DNA from: CAYQDR01 sp964416315
GTDB lineage: Bacteria; Methylomirabilota; Methylomirabilia; Rokubacteriales; DASRDR01
DNA: 64,000 nucleotides
Assembly: GCA_964416315.1 (NCBI GenBank)
Contig: CAYQDR010000010.1
Location: 1 to 64,000 of the forward strand
Reading direction: 5' to 3'
Positions 43,860 to 51,828 of the stretch are shown here, in pieces. A program made the position numbers and the translations under genes. The notes under the pieces are model-generated. The model searched no databases, had not been told where the DNA came from, and worked only from the letters and a program-made list of their open reading frames with translations. Within the stretch, counting starts at the first letter, position 1, and every line of letters starts with the position of its first letter.

Positions 43860-46001
43860 ATGCGGACACTCGACGAGCTGCTCAACGAGATCCCGCGCTA
43901 CCAGCCCGGGGCGGACCTGGAGCTGGTACGGCAGGCCTACGCCTTCTCCGAGGGGGTCCACGAGGGGCAGCGCCGGCTGTCCGGGGAACCCTACCACGTC
44001 CACCCCCTCGAGGTGGCGGGGCTGCTCGTGGACTTCAAGATGGACGTGACCACGGTCACGGCCGGCCTCCTCCACGACGTCCTCGAAGACACCGCGACCA
44101 CGAAGGCGGTCCTCGCCGAGCGCTTCGGCGCCGACATCGCCGAGCTGGTGGACGGGGTCACGAAGATCGGCAAGCTCGCCTTCGGCAGCCGCGAGGAGCG
44201 CCAGGCCGAGAGCTTCCGGAAGATGCTCGTCGCGATGGCCCGGGACATCCGGGTCCTCATGATCAAGCTGGCCGACCGGCTCCACAACATGCGGACCCTC
44301 GAGTACCTCCCCGCCGGGAGGCGGAAGCAGATCGCCCAGGAGACGCTCGACATCTACGCGCCCCTGGCGCACCGGCTCGGCATGGCGAAGGTCAAGGCCG
44401 AGCTGGAGGACCTGGCGCTCCACACCCTCCACGCCGAGGCGTACGACGACCTCCAGCGGCGGGTGGCCAAGCGCAGGCTCGAGCGCGAGGCGGAGATCAA
44501 CCAGGTCATCGCGATCCTCCAGAAGAAGCTCGGCGAGGTCGACATCGAAGCGCAGATCACCGGGCGCCCCAAGCACTTCTACTCGATCTACAAGAAGATG
44601 CAGCAGGGGCGGGACTTCGACGAGATCTACGATCTCACCGCGGTCCGGATCCTCGCGCCGACCGTGCGCGACTTGTACGGCGCCCTCGGCGTGGTCCACT
44701 CGCTCTGGAAACCCGTGCCGGGCCGCTTCAAGGACTTCATCGCGATCCCGAAGTCCAACATGTACCAGTCGCTGCACACGACGGTCATCGGGCCGAAGGG
44801 CGACCCCGTCGAGATCCAGATCCGCACCCCGGACATGCACCGGATCGCCGAGGAGGGGATCGCGGCCCACTGGCTCTACAAGGAGAAGAAGGGGCAGAAA
44901 GACCACTTCGACCAGGCCTTCGTCTGGCTCCGGCAGCTCCTCGAGTGGCAACAGGAGATGAAGGACCCGCGGGAGTTCATGGAGACGGTCAAGGTGGACC
45001 TCTTCCCCGATGAGGTCTACGTGTTCACCCCGAAGGGCGACGTCAAGGCGCTCCCCGAGGGCTCGACCCCGATCGACTTCGCCTACGCCGTCCACACCGA
45101 GGTGGGCAACCGCTGCGTCGGGGCGCGCCTCAACGGCAAGCTCGTCCCGCTCCGGCACGCGCTGCGACAGGGGGACATCGTCGAGATCCTGACCTCTCCG
45201 ACGCAGAAGCCCTCCCGCGACTGGCTGAAGATCGTCCGCTCCACCCGGGCGCGCTCGAAGATCAAGCAGTGGCTCCGGACCGAGGAGCGGGCGCGATCCG
45301 TCACCCTCGGCCGCGAGCTGCTCGAGCGGGAAGCCAAGAAGTACCGCCTGGCGCTGACGACCATGCTCGAGTCCGAGGAGCTTCGGAAGCTCGCCGCCGA
45401 GCACGGCTACTCGACGGTGGAGGACCTCCTCGCGGGCCTGGGGTACGGCAAGACGGCCGTCCAGACGGTCATGGCGCGCTTCCTGCCCCCCGGGGCGCTC
45501 GTCGAAGCCAAGCCCGAGGCGCGCCCCGCCAGACCGGCGCGGCCGCGGGAGACGGGCGTGACGGTCAAGGGCGTCAACGATGTCCTCGCGCGGTTCGCCC
45601 GGTGCTGCAGCCCGGTGCCCGGCGACCCCATCGTCGGCTTCATCACGCGCGGGCGCGGCATCACCGTCCACACCCGCGACTGCCAGAATCTGGCCGCCGG
45701 GGCGGTGGACAGCGAGCGCACGGTCGCGGTCGACTGGGACGTGGCCGACAAGACGCCGCTGCCGGTGAAGATCGCGGTCTTCATCGGGCGCGACCGGCCG
45801 GGGCTCCTCGCCGAGATCTCGACCGCCATCTCCTCCCGCCAGGCGAACATCGTCAAGGCGGAGGTCACCGTGACCGAGGACCGGCGGGGGATCAACCACT
45901 TCACGGTGGAAGTCGCCGACCTCGACCAGCTCCAGGGCGTCATGGGCGCGATCGCCGCGGTGAGGGACGTGATCGGCGTCGAACGCGTCCGGGGCCTCTG
46001 A
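43860..46001 (+). CDS. rel: Bifunctional (p)ppGpp synthetase/hydrolase
   Basis: A 713-residue stringent-response enzyme. HD hydrolase domain with YHVHPLEVA and LLHDVLEDT (His72-Asp73); synthetase domain with GRPKHFYSIYKKM and RFKDFIAIPKSNMYQSLHT. The latter has the RxKD signature of bifunctional Rel/SpoT enzymes rather than the ExDD of RelA. TGS (VFTPKGDVKALPEGSTPIDFAYAVH), a zinc-finger-like region (RFARCCSPVPGDPIVGFITRGRGITVH) and a C-terminal ACT domain follow. The 226-bp gap before it holds a degenerate family A-like stretch (43636-43740); a weak TAAACT box at about 43788 may be its -10. Confidence 0.95.
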   Translation: MRTLDELLNEIPRYQPGADLELVRQAYAFSEGVHEGQRRLSGEPYHVHPLEVAGLLVDFKMDVTTVTAGLLHDVLEDTATTKAVLAERFGADIAELVDGVTKIGKLAFGSREERQAESFRKMLVAMARDIRVLMIKLADRLHNMRTLEYLPAGRRKQIAQETLDIYAPLAHRLGMAKVKAELEDLALHTLHAEAYDDLQRRVAKRRLEREAEINQVIAILQKKLGEVDIEAQITGRPKHFYSIYKKMQQGRDFDEIYDLTAVRILAPTVRDLYGALGVVHSLWKPVPGRFKDFIAIPKSNMYQSLHTTVIGPKGDPVEIQIRTPDMHRIAEEGIAAHWLYKEKKGQKDHFDQAFVWLRQLLEWQQEMKDPREFMETVKVDLFPDEVYVFTPKGDVKALPEGSTPIDFAYAVHTEVGNRCVGARLNGKLVPLRHALRQGDIVEILTSPTQKPSRDWLKIVRSTRARSKIKQWLRTEERARSVTLGRELLEREAKKYRLALTTMLESEELRKLAAEHGYSTVEDLLAGLGYGKTAVQTVMARFLPPGALVEAKPEARPARPARPRETGVTVKGVNDVLARFARCCSPVPGDPIVGFITRGRGITVHTRDCQNLAAGAVDSERTVAVDWDVADKTPLPVKIAVFIGRDRPGLLAEISTAISSRQANIVKAEVTVTEDRRGINHFTVEVADLDQLQGVMGAIAAVRDVIGVERVRGL

Positions 46002-46026
46002 TCGCCGACCGGCGATTCACGAACGA

Positions 46027-46347
46027 ATGTCACATTTCCGGCTGAGCGTCACTCTGGCGCTTCTGACGTCCGTTGGCCTGCTCCTGCTGCTCGCCCTCGA
46101 GGCGATGCTGACCGCGGCGGGACAGCGCAAGCCCGCTGCCGTCGTCACCGGGCTCTCCGTCGTGGCAGCTCTCGCGCTTCTCCTACAGCTCGTGCTGCTC
46201 GCGAGCCGGCTCCTCGGGCGGCTCCGCGAGACCGCCCTGTGGAGGCGAGCTCGCCGGGTGGGGGCGGGAGGAGTAGATCGAGACGCCGGGAGATCGGACA
46301 CCAAGCGCCCCTCCGAGCGGTCGGTGCGGCCGGCTCGTCAGGCATAG
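46027..46347 (+). CDS. Small hypothetical membrane protein
   Basis: A 106-residue ORF with two hydrophobic helices (ALLTSVGLLLLLALEAMLT and VVTGLSVVAALALLLQLVLLASRLL) and a basic tail. No family recognised and no clear ribosome site. It is kept because the helices are well defined and it fills the gap between rel and the hydrolase. Confidence 0.45.
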   Translation: MSHFRLSVTLALLTSVGLLLLLALEAMLTAAGQRKPAAVVTGLSVVAALALLLQLVLLASRLLGRLRETALWRRARRVGAGGVDRDAGRSDTKRPSERSVRPARQA

Positions 46348-46365
46348 GCGCCGTCGAGCCCGCCC

Positions 46366-47223
46366 ATGACCCGCGGCGTCGTGACCGTCCCCGGCGGCGT
46401 CCGCCTCCACTACCGGCGGGAGGGGACGGGCGCCGGCATGGCGCTCCTCCACGGCTTTCCCCAGACGGGGCACATGTGGCGGAAGGTCATGCCGGCCCTC
46501 GCCGAGCGCTTCACGGTCGTCGCCCCGGACCTGCGCGGCTACGGCGACTCCGACCGGCCGGCCGGCGGGTACGACAAGCGGACGATGGCGGCGGATGTCG
46601 CCGAGGTGATCCGCGCGCTCGGCCTCGCGCCCGTGATCCTGATCGGCCACGACCGAGGCGCCCGGGTGGCCCATCGGTTCGCGCTCGATCACCCGACGCT
46701 CCTCACGAAGCTGGTGCTCCTCGACATCGCCCCCACGTACGACATCTTCGAGACCCTGGACCAGCACCGCGCCCGCCGCATCTGGCACTGGCTCTTTCAC
46801 CAGGTGCCCGACCTGCCCGAGGCGCTGACGGCGGGGCGCGAGGACGTGTACCTCCGCTATCTCTTCCGGGCGTGGGCCCTGAACCCCGCGGCCATCGAGG
46901 AGGACGCCGTGCAGGAGTACCTCCGCTGCTTCCGCCAGGCCGGGGCGATGCGGGCCGCGTTCGACGACTACCGGGCGGGCGGGACGGCCGATCTCGAGCA
47001 CGACGGCGCGGACCGGAACCGGAAGGTCGCCGTGCCCACGCTGGTGCTCTGGGGCGGGAGCCGCACGCCGCAGAACGCGGACATGCTCGGCGTCTGGAAG
47101 GCGCGCTGCGAGCGCGTCGAGGGGTTCGCGATCCCGGACTGCGGGCACTTCATCGCGGAGGAGCAGCCCGCCGCGCTGCTCGAGGCCGTCCTCCGGTTCG
47201 TGGGCGCCCCGAGCCCCGCCTGA
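46366..47223 (+). CDS. Alpha/beta hydrolase, haloacetate dehalogenase-like
   Basis: A 285-residue alpha/beta hydrolase. The nucleophile elbow is GHDRGARVAHR, with an Asp nucleophile (Asp96) and the Arg97/Arg100 pair that bind the carboxylate in fluoroacetate dehalogenases. Also present are RIWHWLFHQ (His-Trp halide pocket), DDYRAGGTADLEHD, and DCGHFIAEE with the catalytic His. These match the haloacetate dehalogenase family, which hydrolyses haloacetates to glycolate. Epoxide hydrolases share the fold but not the HW pocket. Natural substrate uncertain. Confidence 0.8.
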   Translation: MTRGVVTVPGGVRLHYRREGTGAGMALLHGFPQTGHMWRKVMPALAERFTVVAPDLRGYGDSDRPAGGYDKRTMAADVAEVIRALGLAPVILIGHDRGARVAHRFALDHPTLLTKLVLLDIAPTYDIFETLDQHRARRIWHWLFHQVPDLPEALTAGREDVYLRYLFRAWALNPAAIEEDAVQEYLRCFRQAGAMRAAFDDYRAGGTADLEHDGADRNRKVAVPTLVLWGGSRTPQNADMLGVWKARCERVEGFAIPDCGHFIAEEQPAALLEAVLRFVGAPSPA

Positions 47224-47246
47224 GCCGGCCGGGCCGTGAAGGCGCG

Positions 47247-47624
47247 GTGACGCTGAGCCGCCGGGAGTTCGAGGCCCTCGTCCACCGCGCGCTCCAGCGG
47301 CTGCCGCGAACGTTTCGGCGGCGGATGGAGAACATCGCGGTGGTGGTCGAGGACTGGGCGGACCCGGACACGCTCGAGGACATGGGCATCGAGCCGCCCG
47401 ACACGCTCTACGGCCTCTACCGGGGGACCGAGCTGCCGCGGCGTGACTCCGGGTACGGCGGCGTGCTGCCGGACGTCATCACGATCTACCAGGGCCCGAT
47501 CCAGGAGGACTCCGAGACGATCGCGGAGATGGAAGAGATCGTGATCGACACCGTCGTGCACGAGGTCGGGCACTACTTCGGGCTCGACGACGAGCGCCTC
47601 TCCGAGCTGGAGGAGCCCGAGTAG
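47247..47624 (+). CDS. Metallopeptidase-like (zincin) family protein
   Basis: A 125-residue protein of the small metallopeptidase family: it begins LSRREFEALVHRALQRLP, contains TLYGLYRGTELP and DVITIYQGPI, and ends with the zinc motif TVVHEVGHYFGLDDERLSELE (HExxH). Function in the cell is not established. GTG start at 47247. Confidence 0.88.
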   Translation: MTLSRREFEALVHRALQRLPRTFRRRMENIAVVVEDWADPDTLEDMGIEPPDTLYGLYRGTELPRRDSGYGGVLPDVITIYQGPIQEDSETIAEMEEIVIDTVVHEVGHYFGLDDERLSELEEPE

Positions 47625-47725
47625 CCCTCGCCGGCCACCCCGTTCCCGCCGGGGGGGGGAAACGCCTTTTCCGCGACGGCGGTTTGATCGGCGTCAACCC
47701 CTGTCCCAAACTGCGAACTTTTTGC

Positions 47726-47754
47726 TTGACAGTGGTTTCACTTGGCGCTAGTGT
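47726..47754 (+). promoter_or_regulatory. Promoter of the AbiEi-like gene
   Basis: A perfect -35 TTGACA (47726-47731) and a weak -10 TAGTGT (47749-47754) with a 17-nt spacer. The promoter sits at the left edge of a 60-bp palindromic operator, so protein bound there would block RNA polymerase. Confidence 0.65.
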
Positions 47755-47792
47755 TTCAGCAGCTGCTGAAAATGACGGGACAAGTGAAACCA
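47733..47792. promoter_or_regulatory. Nested palindromic operator
   Basis: Outer arms TGGTTTCACTTG (47733-47744) and CAAGTGAAACCA (47781-47792) are perfect inverted repeats. An inner perfect 18-bp palindrome TTTCAGCAGCTGCTGAAA spans 47754-47771. Both share the same centre, between 47762 and 47763. The right outer arm ends on the A of the ATG. The region is AT-richer than its surroundings. It is a likely autoregulatory operator for the winged-helix protein it precedes. Confidence 0.75.
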
Positions 47793-48838
47793 TGGTCCGC
47801 GTCGATGAAATCAAGAAGCAAGCTGCCGCGCGGCTGCACGAGCTCTTCCCGCAGGTCAAGGAATGGCAGGAGCTTATCGACGCGCGCGTCGGAGAACAGA
47901 CGGTCGATCTCCTCATCCGGTTTCGGATGGGAGGGGAGCCGAAGACCCTGATCTGCGAGACCCGGCCCCTCGGCCAGCCGCGGCACATCCGCGAGGCCAT
48001 CACCCGGCTCCGCAGCCTTCGCCCGGAGGTGCCGGGCGCCTACCCCGTCGCCATGGCCCCCTACGTGAGCTCCCACTCGGCGGCGCTCCTCCGCCAGAAC
48101 GGCTGCGGGTACGTGGACCTTTCCGGCAACTGCTACCTCGCTTTCGACAACGTCCTCATCGAGAAGGAGGGCAAGCCGAACGTCGGACCCGCGCGGCGGC
48201 CCCTCAAGGCCCTGTTCGCGCCGCGCGCCACGCGCGTCGTCCGGGCGCTTCTCGTCGAGCGCGATCGGCGCTGGCGGCTTGAGGAGCTCGCCCGCGCGGT
48301 CTCCGTGAGCCTCGGGCACGTGCACAACGTCGTGAAGCGCCTCGAGGACCTCGACTGGATCGAGCGCGGCTCCGAAGGGCGCATCCGGCTGGACAAGCCC
48401 GGGGAGCTGCTCGACGCCTGGCGCGAGGAATACACCTACCGGGTCAACCCGGTCGCCGCGTACGTCGCGCCCGTGGCCGACAAGCGCCGGGCCATGGAGG
48501 CGCTGGCACACCAGGCGGCCGCCCTCGGGATGACCTACGCATTCACCCTGCACGCCGGCGCCTCGCTGGTCGGGCCGCAGGTGCGGGTCCCGACGGTGCA
48601 CTGCTATCTGGCGGGCGATCCCGAGCCGCTGGCGCGGGCGATGGACCTCCAGCCCGTGGAGGGCGAAGGGACGGTGTACCTGATGACGCCGTACGACCTC
48701 GGCGTGTTCTACGCGCCGCTGCCGAAGGGTGGGCTTCGGGTCGTGTGCCTGCCGCAGCTCTACGTGGACCTCTACCACCACGAGCGCCGGGGGCGGGAAC
48801 AGGCGGCCAAGCTGCGCCGGGACGCCCTGGGCTTCTAG
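47792..48838 (+). CDS. AbiEi-like winged-helix protein (orphan antitoxin or regulator)
   Basis: A 348-residue protein. The N-terminal half (about 35-125) resembles a PD-(D/E)xK-type fold: DLLIRFRMGGEPKTLICETRPLGQPRHIREAI, then AMAPYVSSHSAALLRQNGCGYVDLSGNCYLAFDNVLIE. A winged helix follows (about 145-200: RVVRALLVERDRRWRLEELARAVSVSLGHVHNVVKRLEDLDWIE). The rest resembles the C-terminal part of AbiEi family antitoxins. No AbiEii nucleotidyltransferase toxin follows, so it is an orphan here. It is preceded by a strong promoter and an elaborate palindrome, which suggests self-repression. Confidence 0.65.
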   Translation: MVRVDEIKKQAAARLHELFPQVKEWQELIDARVGEQTVDLLIRFRMGGEPKTLICETRPLGQPRHIREAITRLRSLRPEVPGAYPVAMAPYVSSHSAALLRQNGCGYVDLSGNCYLAFDNVLIEKEGKPNVGPARRPLKALFAPRATRVVRALLVERDRRWRLEELARAVSVSLGHVHNVVKRLEDLDWIERGSEGRIRLDKPGELLDAWREEYTYRVNPVAAYVAPVADKRRAMEALAHQAAALGMTYAFTLHAGASLVGPQVRVPTVHCYLAGDPEPLARAMDLQPVEGEGTVYLMTPYDLGVFYAPLPKGGLRVVCLPQLYVDLYHHERRGREQAAKLRRDALGF

Positions 48839-48887
48839 CGCGGGCTAGACCCGCGCGACCCGGCCAGGGGGAAGGAGGTGAGTGTTA

Positions 48888-48926
48888 GTGGCGAAGAAGA
48901 AGGCGACCAAGAAAAAGCGGAAGTAA
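48888..48926 (+). CDS. Lysine-rich micro-ORF 1 (12 residues)
   Basis: A GTG start after a near-perfect Shine-Dalgarno AAGGAGGTGA (48872-48881) encodes VAKKKATKKKRK and stops at TAA. It is followed after 12 bp by a 12-bp stem hairpin at 48939-48968. The layout (strong ribosome site, micro-ORF, hairpin) is repeated 114 bp downstream with a different but similar peptide. No family is known to me. It may be translated as a basic peptide or act as a leader or ribosome-stalling sequence. Confidence 0.5.
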   Translation: MAKKKATKKKRK

Positions 48927-48938
48927 CGCAGTCCGCAG

Positions 48939-48968
48939 GGCGGGGAGGGGGTGCAGCCCCTCCCCGCC
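48939..48968 (+). terminator. Hairpin after micro-ORF 1
   Basis: A 12-bp perfect stem GGCGGGGAGGGG/CCCCTCCCCGCC with a 6-nt loop. No U tract. Confidence 0.55.
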
Positions 48969-49001
48969 GGCAGGGCGCGGGGAAAGGAGGTGACTCAGCG
49001 A

Positions 49002-49037
49002 GTGGCGAAGAAGAAGAAGGCCAAGAAGAAGAAGTAG
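49002..49037 (+). CDS. Lysine-rich micro-ORF 2 (11 residues)
   Basis: A GTG start after AAAGGAGGTGA (48983-48993) encodes VAKKKKAKKKK and stops at TAG. A second hairpin follows at 49052-49083. The peptide shares its MAKKK-type start and lysine pattern with micro-ORF 1, while the intervening DNA differs, as expected if the peptide itself is kept. Confidence 0.5.
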   Translation: MAKKKKAKKKK

Positions 49038-49051
49038 TACCTGCGCTGGCT

Positions 49052-49083
49052 CGGGTTCGGGGTGCGACCGCACCCCGACCCGG
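49052..49083 (+). terminator. Hairpin after micro-ORF 2
   Basis: Stem CGGGTTCGGGGTGCG paired with CGCACCCCGACCCG, with one bulged T. It lies 15 bp after the micro-ORF stop and 57 bp from the end of the convergent rpmB gene. Confidence 0.5.
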
Positions 49084-49139
49084 CACCTGTTCTCGCGCAC
49101 GGCCGCCGGGGAGGCCCAATCCTCCTCGGCGGTCGGTTC

Positions 49140-49331
49140 TTAGACCGCCTTGACCACCTTGCCGCCCCGGAGGCACCGCGTACAGACGCGGACCCGCCGG
49201 GGACGCCCGTTCACGACCGCGCGGATCGCCACCAGGTTCGGCAGCCACCGCCGGTTCGACACGTTGTGGGCGTGGCTCACCTGGTGGCCGACGACGGGGC
49301 CTTTCCCGCAGACATCGCAGCGTTTGGCCAT
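49140..49331 (-). CDS. rpmB: Ribosomal protein bL28
   Basis: A 63-residue protein with the zinc-type bL28 pattern: AKRCDVCGKGPVVGHQVSHAHNVSNRRWLPN and RRVRVCTRCLRGGKV (two CxxC pairs). ATG 49331 has a GAGGAG site. Component of the large ribosomal subunit. Divergent from recG. Confidence 0.96.
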   Translation of the reverse strand: MAKRCDVCGKGPVVGHQVSHAHNVSNRRWLPNLVAIRAVVNGRPRRVRVCTRCLRGGKVVKAV

Positions 49332-49443
49332 TCTCGCTCCTCAGGGGAAGCCGCCCCTGACCACCGCCGGTGCGGCTGGGCTTGCCGCGGGGCGACGCCC
49401 TTCTATACCATGGAGCCCGCGGTGAGACAAGCCCGCCCCTCCG

Positions 49444-51576
49444 GTGTCCCGGCCCCCCCCACGCCGCGTCGAGCCCCCCATGGAGCCCCCCGCTAGGGCC
49501 CGCGCGGACCTCGGCGCCCCCCTGCAGTACGTGAAGGGGGTCGGTCCCCAGCGCGCCCGGGCCCTCGAACGCCTCGGGCTCCTGACCGTGGGCGATGCCC
49601 TCGGCTGGTTCCCGCGCCGCTACGAAGACCGCCGCGAGCTGGTCCCCTTCCGCAAGCTGCGGGTGGGGGAGGTGCAGCTCACGGCCGGCACGGTCGTCGG
49701 CGCCTCGCCGCCGCCCCGCGGCCGCTCGCGGGCGCCGCTCCAGGTGCTCTTCCGCGACCAGACCGGCTTCTTCTCCGGGCTCTGGTTCAACCAGCCCTAT
49801 CTCGCCCAGGTCTTCAAGCGCGGCCGGCGCGTCGTGCTCTACGGCAAGGTCGTCCAGCGGCCGCGCGGCCCGCTCGTGATGCAGAACCCCGAGTTCGAGA
49901 TCGTCGAGGAGGACGAGGACGCCTCGCTCCATATGGGGCGCATCGTCCCGATCTACGGGCTGACCGAGGGTCTGACGCAGCGGCCGATGCGGACCCTGCT
50001 CCACCGCGTGGTCGAGGGCTTCGCGCGCCACGCGCCCGAGGCGCTCCCGGAGGCGCTGCGGCGCCGGCGCGGGCTCCCGCCCGTGGGGGACGCCTACACG
50101 GCCATCCACTTCCCGGACTCCCTCGAGGCGGCCGAGGCCGCGCGCCGGCGGTTCGTCTTCGAGGACTTCTTCCTCCTGCAGGTGGGGCTCGCGATCCGGC
50201 GGCGCCGGCTGGGCACGCAGCGGGGCCATCCGATCGACCCGCCGGGGAAGCTCGTCGCGCGCCTGCGGGAGACGCTGCCGTTCGAGCCGACCCGCGCGCA
50301 GCGCCGGGTGTGGGAGGAGATCCGCGCCGACCTCGCCCGGGCGACGCCGATGAACCGCCTCCTCCAGGGAGACGTGGGCTCGGGCAAGACCCTGGTCGCC
50401 GTGATGGCGCTCCTCACCGCGGTCGAGGCCGGCTACCAGGCCGTGCTCATGGCGCCGACCGAGATCCTGGCCGAGCAGCATCTCGTGACCGTCCGCGCCC
50501 TCCTCGAGCCGCTGGGCGTGCCGGTGGCCCTGCTGACCTCGGGCCAGAAGAGCCGGGAGCGGGCCACGGCGCTCCTCGGGGTCCGGAGCGGCACCACCCC
50601 GATCGTCGTGGGGACGCACGCGCTGATCCAGGAGGGCGTGGCGTTCCACCGGCTCGGGCTGGCCGTCGTGGACGAGCAGCACCGGTTCGGCGTCCTCCAG
50701 CGCGCGTCCGTGCGGGCGAAGGGCCAACACCCGCACGTCCTTGTCATGACGGCGACCCCGATCCCTCGGACGCTCGCGCTCACCCTCTACGGCGACCTGG
50801 ACGTGTCCGTGCTCGACGAGCTCCCGCCCGGGCGGCAGCCCGTCACGACGGTCTGGCGGACGGACGCCAAGCGCCGGGAGATCTACGACTTCATTCGGGG
50901 CGAGCTCGCTGCGGGGCGCCAGGCCTACGTCGTCTGCCCCCTCGTCGAGGAGACCGAGGCCTCCGACGTCCGGGCCGCGACCGAGATGGCCGAGCGTCTT
51001 GCCCGGGAGGTGTTCGCCGACCGCCGCGTCGGCCTCGTCCACGGGCGGATGGGCTTCGACGCGAAGGAAGCGGTGATGCGGGCGTTCAAGGGCGGCGAGA
51101 TCCACGTCCTCGTCGCGACGACGGTCATCGAGGTCGGGATCGACGTGCCGAACGCGACGGTCATGCTGGTCGAGCACGCCGAGCGCTTCGGCCTCGCCCA
51201 GCTCCACCAGCTCCGGGGCCGCGTCGGCCGCGGCCACGCCCGGTCGTACTGCATCCTGCTCGCGTCCGGGCTTCTCGGCGACGACGCGCAGCGGCGCCTC
51301 CAGGCGATGTGCGAGACGCAGGACGGCTTCCGGATCGCGGAGGTGGACCTCGAGATCCGCGGGCCGGGCGAGTTCTTCGGGACGCGGCAGGCGGGCCTGC
51401 CGGAGTTCCGCGCCGCCAACCTCCTGACGGACGGCCGCCTGCTCGAGGAGGCGCGCCGGGAGGCGCTCCCCCTGGTCGAGCAGGATCCGGGGCTCCGCTT
51501 CCCGGACCACCAGCCCCTGCGCGAGACGCTGCTCGCGCGCTGGCGGGAGAAGCTCGAACTGGCCTCCATCGGCTAG
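49444..51576 (+). CDS. recG: ATP-dependent DNA helicase RecG
   Basis: A 710-residue helicase that reverses stalled forks. N-terminal wedge with LQYVKGVGPQRARALERLGL, Walker A GDVGSGKT (about residues 309-316), DEQH box VVDEQHRFGV, TATPIPRTLALTLYGDLDVSVLDELPPGR, and C-terminal ATTVIEVGIDVPNATVMLVEHAERFGLAQLHQLRGRVGR. Two starts are possible: GTG 49444 or ATG 49480; neither has a ribosome site. A TTGCCG/TATACC pair at 49382-49409 with a 16-nt spacer could be its promoter. Confidence 0.95.
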   Translation: MSRPPPRRVEPPMEPPARARADLGAPLQYVKGVGPQRARALERLGLLTVGDALGWFPRRYEDRRELVPFRKLRVGEVQLTAGTVVGASPPPRGRSRAPLQVLFRDQTGFFSGLWFNQPYLAQVFKRGRRVVLYGKVVQRPRGPLVMQNPEFEIVEEDEDASLHMGRIVPIYGLTEGLTQRPMRTLLHRVVEGFARHAPEALPEALRRRRGLPPVGDAYTAIHFPDSLEAAEAARRRFVFEDFFLLQVGLAIRRRRLGTQRGHPIDPPGKLVARLRETLPFEPTRAQRRVWEEIRADLARATPMNRLLQGDVGSGKTLVAVMALLTAVEAGYQAVLMAPTEILAEQHLVTVRALLEPLGVPVALLTSGQKSRERATALLGVRSGTTPIVVGTHALIQEGVAFHRLGLAVVDEQHRFGVLQRASVRAKGQHPHVLVMTATPIPRTLALTLYGDLDVSVLDELPPGRQPVTTVWRTDAKRREIYDFIRGELAAGRQAYVVCPLVEETEASDVRAATEMAERLAREVFADRRVGLVHGRMGFDAKEAVMRAFKGGEIHVLVATTVIEVGIDVPNATVMLVEHAERFGLAQLHQLRGRVGRGHARSYCILLASGLLGDDAQRRLQAMCETQDGFRIAEVDLEIRGPGEFFGTRQAGLPEFRAANLLTDGRLLEEARREALPLVEQDPGLRFPDHQPLRETLLARWREKLELASIG

Positions 51577-51604
51577 CGCCGTGCCGATCCCCGTCGCATC
51601 TCTT

Positions 51605-51791
51605 CGTTCTCCAGCTCGCCGGGCCGCGCTCGGCCTGCGGCCTCGCGGGCGTCCCCTCCCTCCGGTCGGGTCGTCGTCGGCCCTCAACGTATGCGGCATA
51701 CGCCTCGGGCCGCCTCCTCCCTGCGTCCTCCAGCTCGCCGGGCCGCGCTCGGCCTGCGGCCTCGCGGGCGTCCCGTCCCTCCGGTCGGATC
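51605..51791 (+). repeat. Dispersed repeat family C, two tandem copies
   Basis: Copies at 51605-51671 and 51724-51791 are nearly identical (start CTCCAGCTCGCCGGGCCGCG, end CTCCGGTCGG). A related single copy lies at 37931-37998. They fill the 252-bp gap between recG and rsmD. A fragment of the leading part (GATCCCCGTCGCA) recurs at about 52962, before the next gene. Confidence 0.75.
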
Positions 51792-51828
51792 TGCTCGGGT
51801 CTCGGCCCGGCGTCTCGGTAGCACGGCG

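Noticed and set aside
48878..49153. An acidic 91-residue reading frame (MSVSGEEEGDQE...) overlapping both lysine micro-ORFs
   Set aside because: It is the +1 shadow of the AAG runs, runs through both hairpins and into the rpmB end, and the two ribosome sites are spaced for the lysine frames instead.
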